A DNA stretch of 33,393 nucleotides from SXXK01 sp046074645 (GTDB lineage: Bacteria > Planctomycetota > Planctomycetia > Planctomycetales > Planctomycetaceae), in NCBI GenBank assembly GCA_046074645.1, contig JBJTOP010000237.1, positions 1 through 33,393 on the forward strand, read 5' to 3'. Shown piece by piece: positions 1 through 8,008 of the stretch (positions within the stretch are counted from its first letter, which is position 1; every line of letters starts with the position of its first letter). A program made the position numbers and the translations under genes. The notes under the pieces were generated by a model. It was not told the DNA's origin and made no database searches. It saw only the letters and a program-made list of their open reading frames with translations.

Positions 1-587
1 GCCACGAAGTTGGTGGACCCTGCGAGACCAAAAATCCATGCGAGCCCATACAGTACGAGGGCGGAGGAGAAGATGCTCAGCAAAAAATACTTGATGGTGG
101 CTTCTCGGGACATCCAGTCGCTGCGGCCGAGATAGAGCAGGATGTAGGTTGGGATGCTGACCATTTCAAGCCCCAGGAACACGCCGACAAGATCGTTCGC
201 AAGAGCAACAAAGTTGACTCCGGCGAGGATCGCGAGGAGGCAGGCGAAGGATTCTGCGGAGTGTCCGTCCTCGGTTTGATCCCAGATGACTAATGTCAGC
301 AGCATGCCTGTGATGATGGTGACGCCTCGTACATACCACGCGAAAGCATCCGGCCTGAAGGGCCCGAGTGAATCGGGTGCAATCGGCGCACGGAGCCAGG
401 CGAGGGCCGCACAGCCCAGGGCGAGCAGCGCGAGAATACCCCAGCGATGCCGCAGTCCGGCAGCGGCCCTGTTGGATTCAGTGACAAGGAACGGTGCAGC
501 AAGAAACATGATGCACACGGTCGCAATCAGAATAATTTCCGGAATGATCAGTCCGGCTGCCTGATTGAGGTCCTGAAATGCGGGCAC
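1..587 (-). CDS. nuoN: NADH-quinone oxidoreductase subunit N (partial, C-terminus outside window)
   Basis: NuoN is an antiporter-like, proton-pumping membrane subunit of complex I. Only the first 195 codons lie in the window; the frame stays open to base 1. I read the start as GTG at 587-585 (protein begins VPAFQDLNQAAGLIIPE), because no ATG lies nearby in this frame. Visible features are several hydrophobic helices and the segment FLGLEMVSIPTYILLYLGR, which is the NuoN version of the conserved channel Glu region, followed by EATIKYFLLSIFSSAL. It lies 77 bases downstream of nuoM on the same strand as the last gene of the nuo order. The family call is firm; the exact start is less certain. Confidence 0.9.
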   Translation of the reverse strand, partial: MPAFQDLNQAAGLIIPEIILIATVCIMFLAAPFLVTESNRAAAGLRHRWGILALLALGCAALAWLRAPIAPDSLGPFRPDAFAWYVRGVTIITGMLLTLVIWDQTEDGHSAESFACLLAILAGVNFVALANDLVGVFLGLEMVSIPTYILLYLGRSDWMSREATIKYFLLSIFSSALVLYGLAWIFGLAGSTNFV

Positions 588-664
588 GGGTCAGTCTCGG
601 CAAGAGGGGGCGGTGGAAGATGAAGCGGACAGGTTGGAATCAACTACGGGGGTTGTATTCCGGT

Positions 665-2332
665 TTATGGGCGAGAATTCGCTATGCGGATAATGGGTGG
701 AGCTGTTGGGGACGAGGCGGCCGCTGCAGCTTCGGTCTCCAATTCCTTGTCTTTCCGGAGAGAACCGGATTCATGCAGGAGTCGAACGAGGGGCCGAATA
801 TCGGGCTGAATCAGGTCGATCAGCGGCTGGGGACGCACTCCGATCCACAGACACAATGCGGCAAGCGGAGCCACCGCGAGGAACTCGCGAGCCGACATGT
901 CTTCGATCTCATCGCCACCATGGTGCGGTTCGACAAGTTTTCCGAAGAAGACTTTCTGAACGGCCGTGAGCAGATACCACGCGCCGAGAATGACACCAGT
1001 GGTGCCAAGAGCAGAGTAGAGGGGGTTGACCTTAAACATCCCGGCCAGTGACAGGAATTCGCCAACAAACCCATTCAGACCAGGGAGTCCGATGCTGGAC
1101 ATGGAAATGAATACCATGCCAATTCCGATTCGCGGCAGCTTCGTTGCCAAACCGCTCATCTCGGACATTTCGCGGGTGTGGTAGCGGTCGTAGATCATGC
1201 CCACGAGAATGAAGAGTGCCCCGGTGGAGAGACCGTGATTGATCATTTGCAGGACGCTGCCGGTAATCCCTTCGGCGTTGAGCGCGAAGAGCCCCAGCAT
1301 GCAAAAGCCAAGGTGTGCGACAGAACTGTAGGCCACGAGTTTTTTGATGTCGGACTGCCAGAGGGCACACAACGATCCGTAAATGATGCCGATCACAGAA
1401 AGCAGTCCAACGATGGGCACTCCGAGGCTGAGAGAGGCCGCAGGGAACAGCGGCAGGCAGATTCTGAGAAATCCATACGTACCCAGTTTCAGCAGAACAC
1501 CGGCAAGAATGACGCTGCCTGCTGTTGGCGCTTCGACGTGGGCCAGTGGAAGCCACGTGTGGAAAGGGAACACTGGCACTTTGATCAGGAATCCCATGGA
1601 CACCGCAATGAACAGAGCCTCCTGAACTCCGGGTTCCAGAGGATGTTCGCGAAGCCATGTCAGGAGGGCTGGAAGGGATGTCGGATTTTCGAGTCCCCCG
1701 GATGCAGCATGGAGAACCAGCCAGATCAGCCCGGACAGAGTGACGAGGCTTCCGGCGAGCGTGTAGAGGAAGAATTTCACAGCGGCCCATTTGCGATCGC
1801 GCCCACCCCAGACCGCGATCAGGAAGAAGAGTGGGATCAGGGTCATTTCGAAGAACACATAGAACAGGAGCAGGTCAAAGGCGCAGAACACTCCGATCAA
1901 CCCGGTTTCCAGCAGCAGCAATGATGCATAGAACTCGGATGCCCTCGTCTGAATCGATTCCCAGGAGATCAGAATGGCTGAAACGGTAAGCAGGGTCGTT
2001 AATGCGATGAGTGCGATGCTGATTCCGTCGACACCGAAGTAAAGGCTGAGCTGAAGGCGACCGTTGTGCAGCCATGGGATGACTGTCTCGACCTTTGGCG
2101 AGATCACCGAGAGGTTGCTGGACGAAGACTGCAGAGGGGAGCCACCCGTTTCCAGACTGGTTACACTCGCCTGAAAGCCGGCGAGGAAGAGCACGGAGCA
2201 GAAGAAGGCGAGCCCGGCCCCGCAGACCGCAATCCAGCGAGCGCTGCTGGTGTTAATCGATGTGCGGAAGAGCATCAGCAGGACGGCTGTGACCGCCGGA
2301 ATCCCGAGTGTGATAAAAAGAAGTGCGTGCAT
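665..2332 (-). CDS. nuoM: NADH-quinone oxidoreductase subunit M
   Basis: NuoM is a multi-helix antiporter-like subunit that pumps protons in the complex I membrane arm. The protein has 555 residues from the ATG at 2332, which begins MHALLFITLGIPAV. The frame is open upstream to 2419, but that stretch is Cys/Arg-rich, overlaps nuoL and does not resemble the family. The key channel residues are present: Glu162 in YVFFEMTLIP, Lys251 in FLIKVPVFPFHTWLP and Lys282 in LAGVLLKLGTYGF. The loop between the first helices (about residues 55-92) is longer than in many homologues, and the C-terminus ends in an Ala/Pro-rich polar tail. It starts 38 bases after the nuoL stop and precedes nuoN. Confidence 0.96.
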   Translation of the reverse strand: MHALLFITLGIPAVTAVLLMLFRTSINTSSARWIAVCGAGLAFFCSVLFLAGFQASVTSLETGGSPLQSSSSNLSVISPKVETVIPWLHNGRLQLSLYFGVDGISIALIALTTLLTVSAILISWESIQTRASEFYASLLLLETGLIGVFCAFDLLLFYVFFEMTLIPLFFLIAVWGGRDRKWAAVKFFLYTLAGSLVTLSGLIWLVLHAASGGLENPTSLPALLTWLREHPLEPGVQEALFIAVSMGFLIKVPVFPFHTWLPLAHVEAPTAGSVILAGVLLKLGTYGFLRICLPLFPAASLSLGVPIVGLLSVIGIIYGSLCALWQSDIKKLVAYSSVAHLGFCMLGLFALNAEGITGSVLQMINHGLSTGALFILVGMIYDRYHTREMSEMSGLATKLPRIGIGMVFISMSSIGLPGLNGFVGEFLSLAGMFKVNPLYSALGTTGVILGAWYLLTAVQKVFFGKLVEPHHGGDEIEDMSAREFLAVAPLAALCLWIGVRPQPLIDLIQPDIRPLVRLLHESGSLRKDKELETEAAAAASSPTAPPIIRIANSRP

Positions 2333-2370
2333 GGAAAATCCGCCAAGGGCAGAGAAGTATTCGCAGAAAT

Positions 2371-4497
2371 TCAGAGGAGACTGAGGACGATCACGACAGC
2401 AGCAACAGCACCGGCCCACATGACGCCCGCGTAGGATGTGGTGGGGCCGGCCTGGGTGCCTTTGAGAAGGTTACTGAGGCGTGCTGGCAGAGCGCCCACG
2501 CCGTCGATGAGTCCATCAATCAGCCGACGATCGACAACGGTGCACAACAGTGCCGCGCCTTTGAGCGGCAGCACTGCGATGACGTAGAGGATTTCGTCGA
2601 GGAACAGTTTATTGACGGACAGGGCATAGAAGGGTTTGAGTGTGCGAGCGATGGCTGCAGGGACTTTGGGCATGGCCACATAAAGCATCCACGCAAGTCC
2701 GATCCCGGCGGTGGCGAGGACGACGCTGAGCGCCATCACGTCAAGGTGAAAGTGGGCTTCGGTGGGAGTCAGTCCCACGGTTTTGTGGAGGTAGTTGCCA
2801 AACAGATGGGTGGGGCCGACGGCAAGCCCGATGAGCAGAGCAGCGAAGGCAAGGATCCGCAGCGGCCATGCCATGATTGGGGTTGCTTCGTGAGGATGAT
2901 GGCCAGCTTCTTCAGGGAATCGTTCCGGGCCCCAGAAAGTCATGAAGTAGGCACGGAATGTGTAGAAGGCCGTCAGCAGCGCGGTGCCACATGCAATCAC
3001 GAGGATTACACCGAAGAACAAACGATGCTCGCCTGTGCGGGTTGCCTGAATCAGAACAGCAAGGATCTCGTCCTTACTCCAGAAACCCGCCAGCAGTGGA
3101 ACGCCTGCCAGTGCGGCGGCACCAACCATAAATGTCCAGTGAGTGATTGGCAATGCACGGCGCAGTCCGCTGAAACGCCGCATGTCGATCACATCGCCCA
3201 TCGCGTGCATGACACTGCCCGCAGCAAGGAACAGGAGTGCCTTGAACCAGGCGTGTGTGAAGAGGTGGAACATGCCCGCGGTAACAGCCGGGGTGACGAC
3301 CTCGGCACCAGCGGCGCCACAGCCAAGCGACATAAACATGAAGCCCAGCTGGCTGACGGTGGAGTATGCAAGGACTCGTTTGAGGTCGGTCTGTGTCAGA
3401 GCAATCAGAGCCGCAATCACCGCGGTGGCGGCCCCGACCGCTGATACGGTCATCTGAACGAGCGGTGCGAAGACGAAGAGCGGAGTGCAGCGAGCAACGA
3501 GGTACACACCCGCGGTAACCATTGTGGCTGCGTGGATGAGGGCGCTGACGGGTGTTGGACCTTCCATGGCGTCAGGGAGCCAGACCTGCAGCGGAAACTG
3601 AGCCGACTTGCCCATTGCTCCGAGAAACAGGCAGAAGCAGATCAGCTGGATGACACCAGGATTCGCCGCCTCGACGCTGGCAATGTGATCAGCACTGTTG
3701 ATTACACTGAGGAAATCAACGGCACCAAAATTGGTCCAGATCAGGAAGATGGCCATGATCAGACCAAAGTCCCCGATACGGTTGAGCACAAAAGCTTTCT
3801 TTGAGGCAGCCGCCGCGGATGGCTTGCCGAACCAGAAACCAATCAGCAGATAACTGCAGAGACCGACCATTTCCCAGAAAACGAACAGGAGCACGAAGCT
3901 GTTGGACAATACGAGCATGCACATGGAGAACACGAACATGGAGACGGCGGCGAAAAACCTTGGGTATCCTGGATCATGGTGCATGTAGCCGGAGCCGAAG
4001 AGTGCCACAAGCAGACTGACGCCAGTCACCATGGCGAGCATGATGGCGGAAATCGAATCCACGCGAAGTTCAAAATGGACGTCAAGTCCGCCAACGGAAA
4101 GCCACTCGAAGGCGAAGGCCGTGTATTCGGGGCCTTTGGGCTGCCGTTGTTCGGCCCGAGCGGCCATGCGTTCAATCGCCAGCTCAAGCGACTGTGAGTT
4201 CCCGGCATCGGCCGGGGCCCCTGGAACTGGTCGAGGCATTGGCGCGGGAGCGGGCCTTTCGGCGGCGTCCTCTTCGTTTTCCCCGGCAGAAATCACGGGC
4301 GGTCCCTGAGGAGCCGTATCGGGGAGCAGAAAGAGTACGCCGAGGGAGCAGGCGAAGGAGACAGCCAGAGCCGACCAGCAGGGAAGATGACTGCGGTACC
4401 TGAGCAGTTTTGGGCCGAGCAGTGCGGTAACAACGGCTGAAAACAGCGGGGCTACCGGTATGAGGCAGATGAGGGGAAGCAGGAGGTCTTGAGACAT
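2371..4497 (-). CDS. nuoL: NADH-quinone oxidoreductase subunit L
   Basis: NuoL is the distal antiporter-like subunit, with the long lateral helix that runs along the complex I membrane arm. At 708 residues it is longer than the usual 610-650. It starts at ATG 4497 (MSQDLLLPLICLIPV). Channel residues are visible: Glu209 in FVFWEMVGLCSYLLIGFW, a Lys in GAMGKSAQFPLQVWLPDA, and ALIHAATMVTAGVYL. Residues about 60-125 form a Pro/Ala/Glu-rich hydrophilic insertion between the first helices and the core. The protein ends in a hydrophobic helix (WAGAVAAVVIVLSLL). It lies 52 bases after nuoK and before nuoM. Confidence 0.97.
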   Translation of the reverse strand: MSQDLLLPLICLIPVAPLFSAVVTALLGPKLLRYRSHLPCWSALAVSFACSLGVLFLLPDTAPQGPPVISAGENEEDAAERPAPAPMPRPVPGAPADAGNSQSLELAIERMAARAEQRQPKGPEYTAFAFEWLSVGGLDVHFELRVDSISAIMLAMVTGVSLLVALFGSGYMHHDPGYPRFFAAVSMFVFSMCMLVLSNSFVLLFVFWEMVGLCSYLLIGFWFGKPSAAAASKKAFVLNRIGDFGLIMAIFLIWTNFGAVDFLSVINSADHIASVEAANPGVIQLICFCLFLGAMGKSAQFPLQVWLPDAMEGPTPVSALIHAATMVTAGVYLVARCTPLFVFAPLVQMTVSAVGAATAVIAALIALTQTDLKRVLAYSTVSQLGFMFMSLGCGAAGAEVVTPAVTAGMFHLFTHAWFKALLFLAAGSVMHAMGDVIDMRRFSGLRRALPITHWTFMVGAAALAGVPLLAGFWSKDEILAVLIQATRTGEHRLFFGVILVIACGTALLTAFYTFRAYFMTFWGPERFPEEAGHHPHEATPIMAWPLRILAFAALLIGLAVGPTHLFGNYLHKTVGLTPTEAHFHLDVMALSVVLATAGIGLAWMLYVAMPKVPAAIARTLKPFYALSVNKLFLDEILYVIAVLPLKGAALLCTVVDRRLIDGLIDGVGALPARLSNLLKGTQAGPTTSYAGVMWAGAVAAVVIVLSLL

Positions 4498-4549
4498 GAT
4501 GAATCAGCTTCCAGCTGGTGGGTGCTGCTGCAGAGTACAGGAATAACGA

Positions 4550-5008
4550 TCAGGCTTTAGTGGTCATGGTTTCAGCGGGAACAGCACGCGGTGCAACTCC
4601 GGCTGGGGTGAGCTTCGGTATGCCGGCGTAGGCGGATTCGGGAGTTCCGTCACCGGCGTCATCAGCTGGCGGCTGTGGAACGTCTGGCTCGCGAAGTTCT
4701 GTCCAGAGCCGAACATCCAGGGAGTGTACCTGGCGATACAGAGAAAGGACGAGGGAGAGCGCAAGTCCGGCCTCGCAGGCAGCGACGGTGAGCACGAAGA
4801 TGGTGAAGGCCTGACCTTCCGCTGTCTGATGAATTTTTCCGAACGTGACGAGACTCAGGGAGACTCCGTGCAGCATGAGTTCGGCGGAGAGCACGAGGAG
4901 AATGAGATTTCGGCGAGTGACGAAACCGATGGCACCGAGGATGAAAAGTCCAGCGGCGACCATGAGTGTGCGAAGTTCTTCCGGGGTCATTGGGGTGCCG
5001 GTATTCAC
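4550..5008 (-). CDS. nuoK: NADH-quinone oxidoreductase subunit K with C-terminal extension
   Basis: NuoK is a small three-helix subunit at the base of the complex I membrane arm. The two conserved membrane glutamates are at Glu43 (LVLSAELMLHGVSL) and Glu79 (TVAACEAGLALSLVL). The start is GTG at 5008-5006. It overlaps the nuoJ stop by four bases (GTGA), and a GGAGG sits 7 bases upstream, which decides the start. The family is about 100 residues; this protein has 152. Residues from about 104 on form a polar Pro/Ala/Thr tail that is not part of the family core. Confidence 0.94.
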   Translation of the reverse strand: MNTGTPMTPEELRTLMVAAGLFILGAIGFVTRRNLILLVLSAELMLHGVSLSLVTFGKIHQTAEGQAFTIFVLTVAACEAGLALSLVLSLYRQVHSLDVRLWTELREPDVPQPPADDAGDGTPESAYAGIPKLTPAGVAPRAVPAETMTTKA

Positions 5009-5904
5009 AGTGCTCCCTCCTCACGCCGTGGAGCGATGGCGATCGCCCCGATGCTGGCGACCAGCAGCAGGGTTCCGGCGAGCTCGACTGCGAAAAGGTA
5101 GTCAGAAAAGAGTGATCGCCCGAGTCCTCGCAGGGAGCCGACGGGAGTTTTTTCATCCGCTTTGCTGAGGAAGTTGGGGGTTGGGGCCGGGGGGGGACTT
5201 GCGGTGGCAATTTGTAAGGGATCTGCGAGCTGCACGGAGTTGCTGGTCATGGGAAGTCCCGAAGCTGAGCGACCAGCGGACGCCTGAACTGGCTCGGGGT
5301 CCTGATCTTCGGCGGCTTCAGCCTCTGATGTGTTCGGCTGTTGATCTGTTGCGGCAGCCACTGCTGTTCGGTTGAACTCGATGGTTGTGGTCTGGAGTGT
5401 TTTGGTGATTGCACCGATGAGCAGGAAGGCGGACAGGCAGGCGATGACGGTATTCTGAGATTTCTGGTCGTAACCTGCTGAGCCGCTTTGTCGGGCCAGC
5501 ATAATCACAAACAGGAACGTCACGATCACCGCTCCGGCGTAGACAATCACAGTGGCAGCGGCAAGGAACGGTGCGCTTTGTGTAAGAAACAGGCCGCAGG
5601 TGCAGAGCGTTGTTACGGCAAACCAAAGTGCTCCGTAGACCGGGTTGTGGGCCGTGATCATCAACACGCCACCGGCAAGTGCGGCGAGGGAGAAGATCCA
5701 GAACAGCAGTTCGGGAACCAGAGCGGCATCAGTGCGGCCGAAGCCGCCAAGAAATGCAGCGAGTCCAAAGCCGGTCAGTCCGAGTGCAACTGGAGACGGA
5801 CGTTTGACTGCTCCGCTGCGGGATGGCATGAGCAGAACGATGCCGATGGCCCACAGGAGCAGTCCACCGAAAGTCAGGGGGTGTTGTTGCAGCCATGCGC
5901 TCAT
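5005..5904 (-). CDS. nuoJ: NADH-quinone oxidoreductase subunit J with low-complexity insertion
   Basis: NuoJ is a membrane subunit of complex I whose third helix carries the pi-bulge linked to coupling. That helix is seen at residues 121-136 (VYAGAVIVTFLFVIML). The protein has 299 residues against about 165-200 for typical NuoJ. Two parts explain the excess: an N-terminal extension of about 60 residues with two hydrophobic stretches, and a hydrophilic segment at about 178-255 rich in Ala, Pro, Glu, Ser and Gln. The last helix (FAVELAGTLLLVASIGAIAI) resumes normal family sequence, so the frame is intact. It overlaps nuoI upstream by four bases (ATGA) and nuoK downstream by four. Confidence 0.94.
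   Translation of the reverse strand: MSAWLQQHPLTFGGLLLWAIGIVLLMPSRSGAVKRPSPVALGLTGFGLAAFLGGFGRTDAALVPELLFWIFSLAALAGGVLMITAHNPVYGALWFAVTTLCTCGLFLTQSAPFLAAATVIVYAGAVIVTFLFVIMLARQSGSAGYDQKSQNTVIACLSAFLLIGAITKTLQTTTIEFNRTAVAAATDQQPNTSEAEAAEDQDPEPVQASAGRSASGLPMTSNSVQLADPLQIATASPPPAPTPNFLSKADEKTPVGSLRGLGRSLFSDYLFAVELAGTLLLVASIGAIAIAPRREEGAL
5016..5020 (-). promoter_or_regulatory. Ribosome binding site of nuoK
   Basis: GGAGG on the minus strand, 7 bases before the GTG start of nuoK and inside the last codons of nuoJ. It supports the GTG start and translational coupling of the two genes. Confidence 0.6.
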
Positions 5905-6569
5905 TGCATGCCCTCCGTCCCGGTTGTGCGGATGACACCGGCAGTGGCGGATTTGGCAGAGCGGTCTGCGGTCGGCACGACGGTTGCGGGACCGAGTGCC
6001 GGGAGTTCCTGAAATTCGGCGGCGGGCCCGAGAACTCCGCGACGAGTTCGCACGGGATCGCGCGGATCGCTTTTGGTCTGGTCGTAAACGGCCAGAAGCT
6101 TCTCACGATTGTACAGCAGATCAGAACGGGATTCGCCCGTGAGATCGTAGATGTGAGTGAGTTCAATTGCATCTACCGGGCACGCTTCTTCGCACATTCC
6201 GCAATAGATGCAGCGGAGTTCATCGAGTACGAATGATCTTGGGAACTTATCCCGATCCGGCCATTCCGGGGGAGCCTTTTCGGCTTCGATGGAGATGCAG
6301 TTGGCTGGGCAGGCGGTAGCGCACATCATGCAGGCCACGCACTTCACGCGATCTTTTTCATCGCGGTTCAGTCGATGAACGCCGCGGGAATGCAGGGGCA
6401 GTTCCGGCTTGACCTCGGGGAACTGCTGGGTGACCGTTTTCCGTTCGACGACATGTTTGAGGGTCGTTTTGAGTCCCTGCATGATGGCGGGGACAAACGT
6501 GGATTCCCAGAACCCGATTTCGGGTTCTTCAATCCAGCGAACGGTCTTTGGTTTGGCTGTCGCGGACAT
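5901..6569 (-). CDS. nuoI: NADH-quinone oxidoreductase subunit I (two 4Fe-4S clusters)
   Basis: NuoI is the ferredoxin-like peripheral subunit that carries clusters N6a and N6b, passing electrons to N2. Two canonical motifs are seen: C77, C80, C83, C87 (CVACMMCATACP) and C120, C123, C126, C130 (CIYCGMCEEACP). The protein has 222 residues; the last 40 or so are a polar extension past the family core. The start is ATG at 6569 (MSATAKPKTVRWIEEP). A 167-base gap separates it from nuoH upstream, the longest in the operon. Its stop overlaps the nuoJ start by four bases. Confidence 0.97.
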   Translation of the reverse strand: MSATAKPKTVRWIEEPEIGFWESTFVPAIMQGLKTTLKHVVERKTVTQQFPEVKPELPLHSRGVHRLNRDEKDRVKCVACMMCATACPANCISIEAEKAPPEWPDRDKFPRSFVLDELRCIYCGMCEEACPVDAIELTHIYDLTGESRSDLLYNREKLLAVYDQTKSDPRDPVRTRRGVLGPAAEFQELPALGPATVVPTADRSAKSATAGVIRTTGTEGMQ

Positions 6570-6736
6570 CGCAGATCGGCCTTTGGAGGAAAGCGAAGTG
6601 GGGGCGAATGGGTCTGGTGGTTGCGGGGCGAAGGCGTGCAGAAACAGGGAGATTGAAGGGTGGCAGATTAATCAGTGAACACAAACAACCAGGCAGAACG
6701 CACTGGTTCACGACATCTTTCTGTCTCTCTTATCTT

Positions 6737-7936
6737 TCAGTGGGCCGCGGCATGGCCGTGGCCGTGATGATTATCGGTTTGGGGGGAAACTTTGCGGCGG
6801 ACGTAACCCGGTTTTGAGCGCTGTTCCGCGTCGCGGAGAGCCGCACTGATTGCTCCCCATGCTGCGAACAGGAGAAGAGAACCCGGAAACAGCCACCATG
6901 CTGATGCATTAAAGTGTTTGACGAACATCACCATCAGCAGATTAGCAAGTGAGAGCGGAATCATCACGCGCCACGCGAGTTCCATGAGCTGATCGAAGCG
7001 GAACCGGGGAATCGTCCAGCGGAGCATGATGATCACCCAGATGAACAGGAATGCCTTGGTACCGAGCACTGCCAGCTTGACGATCCATGCCCCGGTGTAC
7101 GCGCTGTCGGGTTCAGCAATCCCCGGGAAGTGCCAGCCGCCGAAGAACAGGATTGAGGTCAGGAAGCTGATGGTGATCATGTGAGTGTATTCGCCGAGGA
7201 AGAACAGTGCCCACTTGAGTGCGCTGTACTCGGTGTGCCAGCCACCGACGAGTTCCTGTTCGCATTCCGCGAGGTCGAAGGGCAGGCGGTTGGCTTCTGC
7301 GAGCGATGCGGTGAAGAACATCAGGGCAGCGAGAGGCTGGAACCAGATATTCCAGCCGAGGATGCCGCCAGAGATCTGCTGGTGCATGATGTTTTCAAGA
7401 TTGAGCGAACCGGAGAGCAGGGCGATGCCCAGCACTGACATTCCCAGCGGAATCTCGTAGCTCACCACCTGAGCACTTGCTCGCAGCGCTCCGAGTGCAC
7501 TGTACTTGTTGTTTGAAGCCCAGCCGCCGAGCACGATACCGTAGACTGCGAGGCTGCCGACCGCGAAGATGAACACGAGTCCGATATCAATACCCGGGGC
7601 AATGATGAAGCGAATGAAGCTGGGAATTGAGGGATCGTCTACAGGGCCGAAGGGAACGACGGCGAACGCCAGCAGGGCTGTAAACACGGAGATACCGGGA
7701 GCCATGAGGAAGAGCAGTCGATCGACATGATCGGGGATCACTTCTTCCTTCAGCAGCAGTTTGACGCCGTCGGCGAGCGGTTGCAGGAGACCGAGGGGGC
7801 CAACGCGATTGGGGCCGACGCGATCCTGCATCCACGCGGACAATTTGCGTTCGAGCAAAATCAGGTAGTTGCAGACCCCGGGGATCGACGCGACCACAAT
7901 CACGATAGTGGCGAGAGTTGGAATCAGAGGGTGCAT
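6737..7936 (-). CDS. nuoH: NADH-quinone oxidoreductase subunit H
   Basis: NuoH is the heel subunit of complex I. It forms most of the quinone tunnel where the membrane and peripheral arms meet. The protein has 399 residues with multiple transmembrane helices. Family signatures are LLERKLSAWMQDRVGPNRVG near the N-terminus and AEANRLPFDLAECEQELVGG, followed by TEYSALKWALFFLGEY. The C-terminus has a short charged, His-rich tail beyond the last helix. The start is ATG at 7936. It lies 72 bases after nuoG. Confidence 0.97.
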   Translation of the reverse strand: MHPLIPTLATIVIVVASIPGVCNYLILLERKLSAWMQDRVGPNRVGPLGLLQPLADGVKLLLKEEVIPDHVDRLLFLMAPGISVFTALLAFAVVPFGPVDDPSIPSFIRFIIAPGIDIGLVFIFAVGSLAVYGIVLGGWASNNKYSALGALRASAQVVSYEIPLGMSVLGIALLSGSLNLENIMHQQISGGILGWNIWFQPLAALMFFTASLAEANRLPFDLAECEQELVGGWHTEYSALKWALFFLGEYTHMITISFLTSILFFGGWHFPGIAEPDSAYTGAWIVKLAVLGTKAFLFIWVIIMLRWTIPRFRFDQLMELAWRVMIPLSLANLLMVMFVKHFNASAWWLFPGSLLLFAAWGAISAALRDAEQRSKPGYVRRKVSPQTDNHHGHGHAAAH

Positions 7937-8008
7937 GTAAAACAGCCGTAGAGGGTGCTGTGACAGGTCCGGGAGAAAGCTGTGCAGGAGCCGATATCAG
8001 GTTGACAG

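Noticed and set aside
2323..3444. Open frame of 373 codons on the plus strand opposite nuoL
   Set aside because: Antisense to a clear NuoL; Cys/His/Gln-rich and without recognisable domains.
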